A stretch of DNA of 33,841 nt, taken from NCBI RefSeq assembly GCF_016902575.1, contig NZ_JACSNZ010000019.1, positions 1-33,841 of the forward strand. Direction: 5' to 3'. The position numbers and the translations under genes were made by a program. The notes under the pieces were generated by a model. That model was not told where the DNA came from and made no database searches. It worked only from the letters and a program-made list of their open reading frames with translations. Positions within the stretch are counted from its first letter, which is position 1; the number at the start of each line of letters is the position of its first letter. This DNA is from Pseudoflavonifractor capillosus (GTDB lineage: Bacteria; Bacillota; Clostridia; Oscillospirales; Oscillospiraceae). Below are positions 7,324-15,047 of the stretch, piece after piece.

Positions 7324-8367
7324 TTATGGCTGCTGTGACAACCCTTTCAAATCCGCTGCCAGCTGCTCCACCTGCTCAGGTGTGGTGCACCAGCTGGTGC
7401 AAAAGCGCACGGCGGTGTGCGTCTCGTCCACCTTCTCCCAGAAAGACCAGGCGTGTTTGCCGGACAGCTGCTCCAGGTGGGCATTGGGGAGAATGGGGAA
7501 GAGCTGGTTGGTGGGGGAGTCATAGCGGAAGGGGTAACCTTTGTGGGCAAAGACGGCCCGCAGCCGCTGGGCCTGTTCCACGCCGTTTTTGCCCAGGCGG
7601 AAGTACAGCCCATCCTCCAGCATGGTCTCAAACTGCACCCCCAGCAGGCGGCCCTTGGCCAGCATACCGCCCCGCTGCTTGATGAGGTAGCGGAAGTCGG
7701 AGGCCAGGGTGGGGTTGGAGATCACCACCGCCTCGCCAAACAGGGTGCCCACCTTGGTGCCGCCCAGGTAGAACACGTCGCACAGCTGGGCCAGCAGGGG
7801 GAGGGTGACGCTCTCCTCAGCGGCCAGGCCATAGGCCAGCCGAGCTCCGTCCACAAACAGGGGCAGTCCAAATTCCCGGCACACCTGGGAGATGGCGGTG
7901 AGTTCTTGGGCGGTGTACACCGTGCCCTGCTCGGTGGGATGGGAGAGGTATACCATCCCCGGCTGTACCAGATGTTCGTGGGTGGAGTCCTGCCAGTGGG
8001 CTTCTACGGCATCCCGCACCTGCTGGGCGGTGATTTTTCCGTCGGCGGAGGGGAGGGGGAGCACCTTGTGGCCGGTGGACTCAATGGCCCCGGTCTCGTG
8101 GCAGTTGATATGCCCGGTGTGGGCGCACAACACCCCCTGGTGGGGGCGCAGAGCGGCGGCGATGACGGTGGTGTTGGTCTGGGTGCCGCCAACCAAAAAC
8201 TCCACACAGGTGTCAGGGGCCTGACACAGGTCACGAATCAGCGCCCGGGCCCGGTCACAGTGTTCATCCACCCCGTAGCCTGGCGTCTGCTCCCAGTTGG
8301 TGCGCGCCAGTGCGGCCAAAATGTCCGGGTGACACCCTTCGGCGTAGTCACATTCCCATCGAATCAC
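7324..8367 (-). CDS. Low-specificity threonine aldolase family, PLP enzyme
   Basis: A fold-type I pyridoxal-phosphate enzyme that would cleave L-threonine or L-allo-threonine to glycine and acetaldehyde. The 347 residues match the family. Visible features are GGTQTNT (60-66), HINCHETGAIE (85-96), the PLP-contacting Asp in FVDGARL (Asp173) and the Schiff-base lysine in YLGGTKVG (Lys205). The start is a GTG at 8367 with AAGGAGAG 7 bases upstream; no in-frame ATG fits. It lies behind the rpsT terminator, so it should have its own promoter, but none stands out in the short gap. A related beta-eliminating lyase activity cannot be excluded from sequence alone. Confidence 0.88.
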   Translation of the reverse strand: MIRWECDYAEGCHPDILAALARTNWEQTPGYGVDEHCDRARALIRDLCQAPDTCVEFLVGGTQTNTTVIAAALRPHQGVLCAHTGHINCHETGAIESTGHKVLPLPSADGKITAQQVRDAVEAHWQDSTHEHLVQPGMVYLSHPTEQGTVYTAQELTAISQVCREFGLPLFVDGARLAYGLAAEESVTLPLLAQLCDVFYLGGTKVGTLFGEAVVISNPTLASDFRYLIKQRGGMLAKGRLLGVQFETMLEDGLYFRLGKNGVEQAQRLRAVFAHKGYPFRYDSPTNQLFPILPNAHLEQLSGKHAWSFWEKVDETHTAVRFCTSWCTTPEQVEQLAADLKGLSQQP

Positions 8368-8395
8368 GTTTGAACTCTCCTTTCTGGATAAACAG

Positions 8396-8426
8396 AAAAG
8401 CCGTCTGGTTTCCCAGACGGCTTTTT
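8396..8426 (-). terminator. rpsT terminator
   Basis: A perfect stem AAAAGCCGTCTGG / CCAGACGGCTTTT with a 4- to 5-base loop, and T-rich on the minus strand after the stem. It lies 31 bases past the rpsT stop codon and separates it from the aldolase gene. Confidence 0.85.
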
Positions 8427-8457
8427 GCGCTTGTCTCAGCGATCAGACACCACTTGC

Positions 8458-8721
8458 TCAGGCCAGCTTGTTGAGCTTCACAGTCATGGCGCTCTTCTTG
8501 TGAGCGGCATTGTTCTTGTGCAGCAGACCCTTGGCAGCAGCCTGATCCACGGCCTTAACGGCCACCTTATAAGCGGCATCGGCCTCGCTGCGGTTGCCTT
8601 CGGCCACCGCGGCCTCAAACTTCTTCAGGTCGGTCTTCAGCGCGGACTTCTGAGCCTTGTTCTGAGCCGCCTTGGTGGCGTTGACCAGAACGCGCTTTTT
8701 GGCAGACTTGATATTGGGCAA
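8458..8721 (-). CDS. rpsT: 30S ribosomal protein S20
   Basis: S20 is a primary 16S rRNA-binding protein of the small subunit. The 87-residue product starts PNIKSAKKRV after the initiator, as in nearly all S20 proteins, and is rich in Lys and Ala throughout. The start is a TTG at 8721: the double GGAGGAGG site lies 7 bases upstream, whereas the in-frame GTG at 8730 is part of that site. A non-ATG start is well known for rpsT in other bacteria, where it fits autoregulated translation. The gene is monocistronic with an extended -10 promoter and its own terminator. Confidence 0.96.
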   Translation of the reverse strand: MPNIKSAKKRVLVNATKAAQNKAQKSALKTDLKKFEAAVAEGNRSEADAAYKVAVKAVDQAAAKGLLHKNNAAHKKSAMTVKLNKLA

Positions 8722-8781
8722 ACCAAACACCTCCTCCGATGTGATTTTATGTTTTTGCGCAGTTTCCCGTCGCAGATATGT

Positions 8782-8810
8782 ATTCTAACACCAAAGTCCA
8801 GAAAATGCAA
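8782..8810 (-). promoter_or_regulatory. rpsT promoter
   Basis: On the minus strand, TTGCAT (8810-8805), a 17-bp spacer ending TGT, and TAGAAT (8787-8782) make an extended -10 sigma-A promoter about 60 bases upstream of the TTG start. Confidence 0.65.
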
Positions 8811-8827
8811 CACTTATTTTGATATTT

Positions 8828-8857
8828 GTATAAAAAATTTTTCACACGCAAAAAATA
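8828..8857 (+). promoter_or_regulatory. Candidate forespore (SigF/SigG-type) promoter of gpr
   Basis: GTATA (8828-8832), a 15-bp spacer and GCAAAAAATA (8848-8857). This fits the SigF pattern GTATA and GGNNANANTW except for one base. In Bacillus gpr is transcribed by SigF and SigG. No convincing sigma-A promoter was seen here. It is a consensus match only. Confidence 0.35.
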
Positions 8858-8908
8858 GGGTGACGATTTGGCGCTTTCGCAATATCTAGTGGAAGGGGAG
8901 CGGGAGAA

Positions 8909-9766
8909 ATGGGAGGAAGCATTCGCACCGATCTGGCCCTGGAGGCCCACCAGCTTCACGGGGATGTGGAGGGGGCAGAGAGCCGGGAGATGACCTGTGA
9001 GGGATACGAGACCCATGTGGTTTACGTGCGCACCCCTCAGGCGGCCCGGGCTTTGGGCAAGCCCATGGGCACCTATGTGACCATGGAGCTGGACGGGCTT
9101 TTGAGAAGGGAGGAGGCGGGATTTGCCCGGGCGGTACAGGCCATTGCCGGGCAGATGACGCCCATGCTTCCGCCCCAGGGGCTGACCCTGGTGGTGGGGC
9201 TGGGGAATCGGGCCATCACCCCCGACGTGGTGGGGCCTCGGGCGGTGGACTACACCCTGGTGACCCGGCATCTGGTGGAGCAGCTGCCCCAGTTTGGACA
9301 CCTGCGGCCGGTGGCGGCTCTGGCCGCCGGGGTGCTGGGCACCACAGGGGTGGAGAGTGCCGCCCTGGTGGCAGCGCTGGTGGAGAAACTGCATCCCAGC
9401 TGTGTCATTGCCATCGACGCTCTGGCCTCCCGGTCGGTGCACCGGCTGTGCCGCACGGTGCAGCTGTCGGATGTGGGCATCGTCCCCGGCTCCGGGGTGG
9501 GCAACCACCGCCATGCCTTGACAGAGGAGAGCCTGGGGGTGCCGGTGCTGAGTTTGGGGGTACCCACAGTGGTGGACGGCGCCACCTTCATTTACGACCT
9601 GTTGGGGGAGAGGGCTCCCGGTGATTTGCCGGGAGGAGAGCTGTTTGTCACCCCCCGGGAGGTGGACAGCCGGGTGGCGGATCTGTCCCGGGTGCTGGGC
9701 TACGGGGTGAGTTTGGCCTTGAACCCCTCCTTGAGCGTGGAGGAGCTGACCATGCTCGTCGAATAA
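8909..9766 (+). CDS. gpr: Germination protease (GPR)
   Basis: GPR is the aspartic-type protease that degrades small acid-soluble proteins when spores germinate; its presence marks a spore former. The 285-residue product carries the autoprocessing region IRTDLALEA at residues 5-13, the block LVVGLGNRAITPDVVGPRAVD, then TTGVES, VIAIDALASRS and PGSGVGN, and PTVVDGATF near the end. By analogy with the Bacillus site (after RTD), the propeptide would be only 8 residues, against 15-16 in Bacillus. The ATG at 8909 follows GGGGAG by 8 bases. The stop codon overlaps the left end of MITE-like repeat copy 3. Confidence 0.96.
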   Translation: MGGSIRTDLALEAHQLHGDVEGAESREMTCEGYETHVVYVRTPQAARALGKPMGTYVTMELDGLLRREEAGFARAVQAIAGQMTPMLPPQGLTLVVGLGNRAITPDVVGPRAVDYTLVTRHLVEQLPQFGHLRPVAALAAGVLGTTGVESAALVAALVEKLHPSCVIAIDALASRSVHRLCRTVQLSDVGIVPGSGVGNHRHALTEESLGVPVLSLGVPTVVDGATFIYDLLGERAPGDLPGGELFVTPREVDSRVADLSRVLGYGVSLALNPSLSVEELTMLVE

Positions 9767-9850
9767 TGAAAAATGAAGAATGAATCATGAACAATTATGG
9801 TGTGCCGCTTTGCGGCACGGATCATTTGTATGGATGAAGGCCTCCAGGGC
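9765..9850. repeat. MITE-like dispersed repeat, copy 3 (inverted, partial)
   Basis: Opposite orientation to copies 1 and 2: A/G-rich end, then TTATGGT and the hairpin GTGCCGC-ttt-GCGGCAC (9802-9818), then GGAT. The far arm is eroded. The element supplies the TAATGA around the gpr stop codon, so it inserted exactly at the end of gpr or the stop was captured. Confidence 0.65.
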
Positions 9851-9937
9851 AATGCCAGGGTAGAGCGGGCCGGGCAAGCTCGGCCCCTACCACCATGTCA
9901 GGAGAGGAAGGCGGAAACTTGTGAGACAAAATTCCCG

Positions 9938-9966
9938 TTGTCCTGCCTCAAATCCTCTGGTATACT
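9938..9966 (+). promoter_or_regulatory. Promoter of the YihY-family gene
   Basis: TTGTCC (9938-9943), a 17-bp spacer and TATACT (9961-9966), with TG one base before the -10 hexamer. Confidence 0.6.
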
Positions 9967-10006
9967 AAAATGTAATATTTTTGTCCATGAAAGGGGGCGG
10001 CCTGCT

Positions 10007-10855
10007 GTGAAACGGATGTTGGAGGCATTTCTGCGCCTTCCGCCGGTGGCCTTTGTCTCGGATGTAGCGGGGCTGTATTTCTCCTGCCGGGTGAGCCGGG
10101 CCGCCGCCGAGCTGGCCTACTTTCTGGTGCTCACCTTTTTTCCCATTCTCATCTGCATCTCCGCCTTTGTCTCCAAGCTGGATTTGGAGATGAGCACCTT
10201 ACTGGAAGAGGCCAGTTATGTGCTGCCCCACGAGGTGGTGTCCATATTTCTGGATTATTTGGGGTACATTGACACCCACCAGTCCAACGCCATGCTGGTG
10301 GCGGGTGTGCTCATGTCAGCGGCCTTTGCCTCTGCGGCCGTGCGGGGTCTGATGAACGTGATGCACGAGGTGTACGGCCGGGCCACCTTCCGGGGTGTGC
10401 ACCAGCTGGTGGCCAGCATCGTCTTTTCCGTGCTGTTGCTGGTGACCATTTACCTGTCTATTACCGTGGTGGTGACGGGAAACTGGTTTTTCCGTATGAT
10501 TGGAGAGCTGTTGAATCTGGAGAATCTGGTGGCCCAGGTGGACACCTGGCAGTGGTGTAAGTATCTGCTGCTCACCGCCCTGGTGTTTCTCTTCATTCTG
10601 CTGCTCTACCGCTTCGCCTCACCCCTGGAAAAGCCCCGGCCCCCGGTGATCCCCGGCTCCCTGCTGGCTGCTGTGGCTTTGACCATCGCCTCTATGATTT
10701 TCTCCAACTTCATGGAGAGCTCCACCAAGTACTCCCTGGTGTACGGCTCCTTGACCTCCGTGATCATCCTGCTGGTGTGGCTGTACCTATGCGGCAATAT
10801 CCTGATCGTGGGCAGCCTGGTCAACTGTGTGATTTATCACAGAAAACACAAGTGA
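10007..10855 (+). CDS. YihY/BrkB-family inner membrane protein
   Basis: A 282-residue polytopic membrane protein of the YihY/UPF0761 family, which was once misnamed RNase BN; its transport or other role is not settled. Typical features are RAAAELAYFLVLTFFPILI in the first membrane segment, the S-x-A-x-RGLMNVMHEVYG block after the second, and a C-terminal pair of segments ending SVIILLVWLYLCGNILIVG. About six membrane segments are visible. The GTG at 10007 is chosen: AAGGGGGCGG lies just upstream and the promoter ends at 9966, so a longer frame from 9797 through the repeat would start before the transcript. Followed after 60 bp by an unrecognised gene. Confidence 0.88.
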   Translation: MKRMLEAFLRLPPVAFVSDVAGLYFSCRVSRAAAELAYFLVLTFFPILICISAFVSKLDLEMSTLLEEASYVLPHEVVSIFLDYLGYIDTHQSNAMLVAGVLMSAAFASAAVRGLMNVMHEVYGRATFRGVHQLVASIVFSVLLLVTIYLSITVVVTGNWFFRMIGELLNLENLVAQVDTWQWCKYLLLTALVFLFILLLYRFASPLEKPRPPVIPGSLLAAVALTIASMIFSNFMESSTKYSLVYGSLTSVIILLVWLYLCGNILIVGSLVNCVIYHRKHK

Positions 10856-10915
10856 GTGCATAGGTTTCCCCTAAAACAGCCATGCTAATGGCACAAGACT
10901 GGGGAGGTGGCGGAG

Positions 10916-11365
10916 ATGTGGCAGGTAGGGGTGTGGGAGCCGGAGGGGAGTCTGAGCCCTGCTCTGACAGGGCTGACCCAGGCCGCACCCTGTCTCATCC
11001 GGGCCTGCTGTGCCCCCCAGCCCACCTGGAACGTGCCTTTGGATCTGCTGGTGGTGGCGCCCCACGGGCCACAGCCGTTACATCTGCCCCCATGTACTGC
11101 TGCTCTGGTGCCGGGAGATGTACCCCCACCCCGGTTTTTCGCCCCGCCCCGGGTGCTGCTCAGCTATGGCTGTGCAGGCTGGGACACCCTGACCCTGTCC
11201 AGCCTCACGGACAGCCGTGCGGCGGTGGCGGTGCAGCGGGAGTTTCCCACCCTGACCGGGGGTGTGGTGGAGCGGCAGGAGCTGGTGCTGCCCTATTCCG
11301 GCCCTGGGCCCATGCCATTTCTGGCCCAGGTGGGTACGGCGCTGCTGCTGGGTGTGCTGCCGTAG
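10916..11365 (+). CDS. Unrecognised small protein
   Basis: A 149-residue protein I cannot assign. The ATG at 10916 has GGGGAGG 8 bases upstream, and codon choice matches neighbouring genes, which supports a real gene. It is rich in Pro, Leu and Cys (ACLIRACCAPQP-like run near residue 27), has the string SYGCAGWDTLTLSSL near the middle, and ends in a short hydrophobic stretch (AQVGTALLLGVLP). There is no clear signal peptide or full membrane helix. It sits 60 bp after the YihY gene and is probably on the same transcript; a new promoter follows at 11385. An overlapping frame from 10882 has a worse start and is rejected. Confidence 0.6.
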   Translation: MWQVGVWEPEGSLSPALTGLTQAAPCLIRACCAPQPTWNVPLDLLVVAPHGPQPLHLPPCTAALVPGDVPPPRFFAPPRVLLSYGCAGWDTLTLSSLTDSRAAVAVQREFPTLTGGVVERQELVLPYSGPGPMPFLAQVGTALLLGVLP

Positions 11366-11384
11366 GGAAAGACGCTTCTCGGGC

Positions 11385-11413
11385 TTTACGTCTCTGAAAC
11401 GATGTGGTATAAT
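11385..11413 (+). promoter_or_regulatory. Promoter of the DUF1836-DegV operon
   Basis: TTTACG (11385-11390), a 17-bp spacer and a perfect extended -10, TGGTATAAT (11405-11413). It decides the start of the next gene: the ATG at 11402 lies inside the promoter, so translation must begin further down. Confidence 0.7.
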
Positions 11414-11443
11414 TTTCACCATCAAATTGGAGTTGATACTGCC

Positions 11444-11983
11444 GTGGAAGAACTGGTTGAGCTGAAGGAAAAGCTGGCCGCTGACCGCCCGGACGGGTGG
11501 GACAGGCTGCCGGACATTCCCCTATATATGGATCAGGTGGTGTCCTATCTCACCCGCCAGATGGTGTGTTTTGAGCCGGGGGACGGCCTGACCTCTGCCA
11601 TGATCAACAACTACATCAAGGATGGACTTCTCTCCCGGGCCAACGGGAAGAAGTACGGCCAGGAGCATCTGGCCTATCTCACCGCCATCAGTGCGCTCAA
11701 ACAGGTGCTCAGTGTGCGGGAGATGCGCACTCTGGTGGCCATTGGCCGGGAAAACGGCACCTCAGAGCAGCAGTACGACTATTTCTGCCGCTTTTTGGAC
11801 CAGGCCCTGAACCAGGCTGCCCAGCAGCTGGACGAGAACGCACAGGTGAAGGATCTGCCGGGCATGGTGCTCACCTATGCCTTGCAGAGCTATGCCCACG
11901 GGCTGGTCTGCCGCCGTCTATTGGAAATTATGGCTCAGAAGTCGGATCGCACCGATCTGCTTTTGGGTGGTAAAAAGAAGTAA
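11444..11983 (+). CDS. DUF1836 domain protein
   Basis: A 179-residue protein of the DUF1836 family, which is common in Firmicutes and whose function is unknown; the N-terminal half resembles MerR-like winged helix DNA-binding modules. Family features are LPDIPLYMDQVVSYL, then TSAMINNYIKDGLLSR and GKKYGQEHLAYLTAI, where the helix-turn-helix and wing would lie. The GTG at 11444 is preferred to the ATG at 11402 because that ATG is within the promoter; TTGGAG lies about 11 bases before the GTG. The DegV gene follows after 25 bp and is likely co-transcribed. Confidence 0.82.
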   Translation: MEELVELKEKLAADRPDGWDRLPDIPLYMDQVVSYLTRQMVCFEPGDGLTSAMINNYIKDGLLSRANGKKYGQEHLAYLTAISALKQVLSVREMRTLVAIGRENGTSEQQYDYFCRFLDQALNQAAQQLDENAQVKDLPGMVLTYALQSYAHGLVCRRLLEIMAQKSDRTDLLLGGKKK

Positions 11984-12008
11984 ACCACGTCAAAGGAGGA
12001 GCTTTCCC

Positions 12009-12881
12009 ATGTCAAACTATGTCATTGTCACCGATTCGTCCTGTGATCTTCCCGCCTGCCTGGTGGAAGAGCTGGAAATACATAGTGTCCCCCTGGCCTT
12101 TCTCTTTGGAGAGAAAACCTATTATAACTACCCGGACAACCGGGAGATGGCCCCCAAGACCTTCTACGACCGGCTGCGTGGCGGCGAAATGGCCACCACC
12201 AACGCCGTCAATGTGGGCCAGGTCACCGATTTTCTCACTCCCTTCCTGGAGCAGGGGCTGGATGTGCTGATTTTGGGATTTTCCTCCGGCCTGTCCACCT
12301 CCTATAACTCCTACTGCATCGCCGCAGAGGATCTGGCCGAGCAGTACCCTGACCGCACCATCCGGGTGGTGGACACCCTGTGTGCCTCTCTGGGCCAGGG
12401 TATGCTGGTGTACCAGGCTGCCCGTCTGCGCCAGGCGGGCAAGAGCCTGGAGGAGGTGGCGGACTGGGCGGAGCAGAACAAGCTGCGCCAGTGCCACTGG
12501 TTCACCGTGGACGACCTGTTCTTCCTCAAGCGTGGCGGCCGGGTGTCCGCTGCCACCGCCGTGGTGGGCACCATGCTGCAAATCAAGCCGGTGCTCCACG
12601 TGGATAACGAGGGCCACCTCATCAATGTGGCCAAGGCCCGGGGCCGCAAGGCCTCTCTGCTGGCCCTGGTGGACAAGGTGGGCCAGCTGGGGGAGGACGT
12701 GGCAGACCAGACCATGTTCATCAGCCACAGCGACTGTGAGGAGGACGCCCAGTTCGTAGCAGACCAGATCAAACAGAAGTACGGCACAAAGGAGATCATC
12801 CTCAACTACATCGGCCCCGTCATCGGTGCCCACACCGGCCCGGGGTGCGTGGCCCTGTTCTTCATGGGCAAACATAGATAA
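12009..12881 (+). CDS. DegV family fatty-acid-binding protein
   Basis: DegV/FakB-type proteins bind a fatty acid and present it to the kinase FakA for phosphorylation before it enters phospholipid synthesis. The 290-residue product has the family marks TDSSCDLP (8-15), TTNAVNVGQ (63-71), SSGLSTSYNSY (92-102), and a C-terminal domain with RGRKASL and HTGPG. AAGGAGGAG precedes the ATG by about 8 bases. The second gene of the operon with DUF1836; no fakA is in the window, so its exact partner is not shown. A terminator follows directly. Confidence 0.93.
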   Translation: MSNYVIVTDSSCDLPACLVEELEIHSVPLAFLFGEKTYYNYPDNREMAPKTFYDRLRGGEMATTNAVNVGQVTDFLTPFLEQGLDVLILGFSSGLSTSYNSYCIAAEDLAEQYPDRTIRVVDTLCASLGQGMLVYQAARLRQAGKSLEEVADWAEQNKLRQCHWFTVDDLFFLKRGGRVSAATAVVGTMLQIKPVLHVDNEGHLINVAKARGRKASLLALVDKVGQLGEDVADQTMFISHSDCEEDAQFVADQIKQKYGTKEIILNYIGPVIGAHTGPGCVALFFMGKHR

Positions 12882-12890
12882 AAGGGGAAA

Positions 12891-12925
12891 AGGGCCTGTT
12901 GCAGATTTGCAGCAGGCTCTTTTTG
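12891..12925 (+). terminator. Terminator after the DegV gene
   Basis: AGGGCCTGTTGCA-gatt-TGCAGCAGGCTCT (13 bp, two G-U pairs) followed by TTTT. A similar GGGCCTGTTGC arm occurs in the pepF terminator at 33679. Confidence 0.8.
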
Positions 12926-13004
12926 AAGGTTGGAAGATATTGACTTGAACAGGGGAAAGCACAGGTGGGGCAGAGAATTTGGGCAACTTTTTTGAGAAAA
13001 AGAC

Positions 13005-13034
13005 TTGTAGACACGCTGGGGACTAGTGTAGAAT
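13005..13034 (+). promoter_or_regulatory. Transketolase promoter
   Basis: TTGTAG (13005-13010), an 18-bp spacer and TAGAAT (13029-13034). The leader that follows is about 160 bases. Confidence 0.45.
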
Positions 13035-13040
13035 ATAACA

Positions 13041-13198
13041 CGTATGACTATGGGAAAGATGGCGGTGTGTGAGGCGTCATTTCAACCCGTCCCGCTTCGT
13101 GCCCGGCCGTGGGTTCGGAGGATAGATTGGAATCAGTTCCCCAGGCTTCCCAGGTGCGCCTTGGGGATCGTCTACTTTAGAAAAAGGAGTATGAGACT
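13041..13198 (+). promoter_or_regulatory. Long structured leader of the transketolase operon
   Basis: The non-coding leader contains a hairpin TCCCCAGGC / GCCTTGGGGA (about 13139-13167, one bulge) and a pair AACCC / GGGTT around 13083-13114. AGGTGCGCCTTGGGGATC (13152-13169) recurs with one base missing inside the coding region at 13242-13258. I match it to no known riboswitch. Confidence 0.35.
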
Positions 13199-14041
13199 AT
13201 GACCGCAGCTGAGAAAAAGCAACTGGCTGTGACCGCCTGCAAGGTGCGCCTTGGGATCATTGAGGGCACCCATGCCGCCAAGGCCGGTCATCCCGGCGGC
13301 AGCCTGTCCGCTGCCGACCTGTTCACCTATCTCTATTTCAAGGAGCTGAATGTGGACCCTGCCAATCCCAAGGATGAGAACCGGGATCGCTTTGTTCTCT
13401 CCAAGGGCCACACTGCCCCCGGTCTCTATGCCGCTTTGGCTCTGCGCGGTTTCTTCCCCGTGGAGGATCTGCTCACCCTGCGCCACATTGGCAGCCACCT
13501 CCAGGGCCACCCCAACATGAACTCCACCCCCGGTGTGGATATGTCCACCGGCTCTCTGGGTCAGGGTGTGTCCGCCGCCGCCGGTATGGCTCTGGCTGCC
13601 AAGTACCAGGGCAACAACTGCCGGGTGTACACCCTGCTGGGTGACGGTGAGATCCAGGAGGGCCAGGTGTGGGAGGCTTTCATGTTCGCCAACCACTACA
13701 AGCTGGACAATCTGTGTGTCATCATCGACAACAACGGCCTGCAAATTGACGGCAATGTGGCCGATGTCATGTCTCCCTACCCCATTGACGAGAAGCTGCG
13801 TGCCTTTGGCTTCGACGTCACCGAGATCGACGGCCATAGCTTTGACGAGATGGAGACCGCATTCGCCCAGGCCCGTCAGGCCACCAAGCCCTTTGCCATC
13901 ATCATGAAGACCACCAAGGGCAAGGGCGTCAGCTTTATGGAGAATAACGCCAGCTGGCACGGCAAGGCGCCCAACGACCAGGAATATGAGGTGGCCATGG
14001 CCGAGCTGCGTGCCCACCTGGCAGAAGTGGAGGGGATGTAA
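13199..14041 (+). CDS. Transketolase, N-terminal subunit
   Basis: The thiamine-diphosphate-binding half of a split transketolase, which moves two-carbon units between sugar phosphates in the non-oxidative pentose phosphate pathway. The 280 residues include KAGHPGGSLSAAD (28-40), SKGHTAPGLYAAL (68-80), TGSLGQG (117-123) and the ThDP/metal motif GDGEIQEGQ (148-156) with the paired Asn at 178-179. AAGGAG lies 10 bases before the ATG. The C-terminal subunit starts 1 base after this stop. Codons are very strongly biased, as for an abundant enzyme. It could also be named DXPS-like, but the GSLGQG and GHPGG blocks are those of split transketolases. Confidence 0.95.
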   Translation: MTAAEKKQLAVTACKVRLGIIEGTHAAKAGHPGGSLSAADLFTYLYFKELNVDPANPKDENRDRFVLSKGHTAPGLYAALALRGFFPVEDLLTLRHIGSHLQGHPNMNSTPGVDMSTGSLGQGVSAAAGMALAAKYQGNNCRVYTLLGDGEIQEGQVWEAFMFANHYKLDNLCVIIDNNGLQIDGNVADVMSPYPIDEKLRAFGFDVTEIDGHSFDEMETAFAQARQATKPFAIIMKTTKGKGVSFMENNASWHGKAPNDQEYEVAMAELRAHLAEVEGM

Positions 14042-14042
14042 G

Positions 14043-14984
14043 ATGGCAGAGGTAAAGAAAATCGCAACCCGAGAGGGCTACGGCGCAGCTCTGAAGGAGC
14101 TGGGTGCCATCCACTCCGACATCGTGGTCTTTGATGCCGACCTGGCCGGGGCCACCAAGACTGCTGTGTTCCACAAGGAGTTCCCCAACCGCCACTTCAA
14201 CTGCGGCATTGCTGAGGGCAACATGATGGCTGTGGCCGCCGGTGTGGCCGCCATGGGCCTGGTGCCCTTCGCCTCCTCCTTCGCCATGTTTGCCGCCGGG
14301 CGTGCCTTTGAGCAGGTGCGCAACTCCATCGGCTACCCCCACCTGAACGTGAAGATCGGCGCCTCCCACGGCGGTATCTCCGTGGGTGAGGACGGCGCTT
14401 CCCACCAGTGCTGTGAGGACTTCGCCGTCATGCGCTCCATTCCCGGCATGGTGGTCATGTCCCCCGCCGACGAGGTGGAGGCCCGTGCCATGACCAAGGC
14501 CGCCTATGAGCACCAGGGCCCTGTGTATATGCGCTTTGGCCGCTCCCCTGTGCCCGTGTTCCACGGCGAGGACTTCACCTTCCAGATCGGTAAGGGCGAG
14601 GTGCTCACCGAAGGCAATGACGTGGCCATCATCGCCAACGGCCTGCTGGTGGCCGAGGCTCTGGAGGCCGCTAAGACCCTGGAGGCTGAGGGCATCCACG
14701 CCCGGATCATCAACATGGCTACCATCAAGCCTCTGGACGACGAGCTGGTGCTGAAGGCCGCCCGGGAGTGCGGCAAGATCATCACCTGTGAGGAGCACAA
14801 CGTGGTGGGTGGCCTGGGCGAGGCCGTGTGCGCCCTGCTCAGCGAGCAGTGCCCCACCCCCGTGCGCCGCATCGGTGTCAACGACGAGTTCGGCTACTCC
14901 GGCCCTGCCGCCGCTTTGCTGCGTGAGTTCGGCCTCAGCGCTGAGCACATCGCTGAGGTGGCCCGGGACTTTGTGGGCAAGTAA
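14043..14984 (+). CDS. Transketolase, C-terminal subunit
   Basis: The second half of the split enzyme, bearing the pyrimidine-binding domain and the regulatory C-terminal domain. The 313 residues include the catalytic glutamate of GIAEGNMM (Glu58), followed by VPFASSFAMFAAGRAFEQVRNSI, the block GASHGGISVGEDGASHQ that lines the sugar-phosphate channel, and ITCEEHNVVGGLG near the end. The ATG is 1 base after the stop of the first subunit, so the two are probably translated in equal amounts by coupling. A strong terminator follows. Confidence 0.95.
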   Translation: MAEVKKIATREGYGAALKELGAIHSDIVVFDADLAGATKTAVFHKEFPNRHFNCGIAEGNMMAVAAGVAAMGLVPFASSFAMFAAGRAFEQVRNSIGYPHLNVKIGASHGGISVGEDGASHQCCEDFAVMRSIPGMVVMSPADEVEARAMTKAAYEHQGPVYMRFGRSPVPVFHGEDFTFQIGKGEVLTEGNDVAIIANGLLVAEALEAAKTLEAEGIHARIINMATIKPLDDELVLKAARECGKIITCEEHNVVGGLGEAVCALLSEQCPTPVRRIGVNDEFGYSGPAAALLREFGLSAEHIAEVARDFVGK

Positions 14985-15000
14985 GTAAAGAGTTTTTATG

Positions 15001-15047
15001 TTTCCTCTGCCTGTGGGTGAACCCCAGGGCAGAGGAAATTTTTTTTT
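15001..15047 (+). terminator. Transketolase operon terminator
   Basis: Stem TTTCCTCTGCC / GGCAGAGGAAA (with an inner TGGGGTT-like pairing) followed by a run of nine T. Confidence 0.88.

Noticed and set aside
9797-10006. N-terminal extension of the YihY-family protein
   Set aside because: The extended frame begins in the MITE-like repeat and lies upstream of the promoter at 9938-9966; the GTG at 10007 has a suitable ribosome binding site.
13190-13201. A three-codon upstream ORF (ATG AGA CTA TGA) overlapping the transketolase start
   Set aside because: Its ATG is only one base from the AAGGAG site, too close for initiation; the site suits the ATG at 13199.
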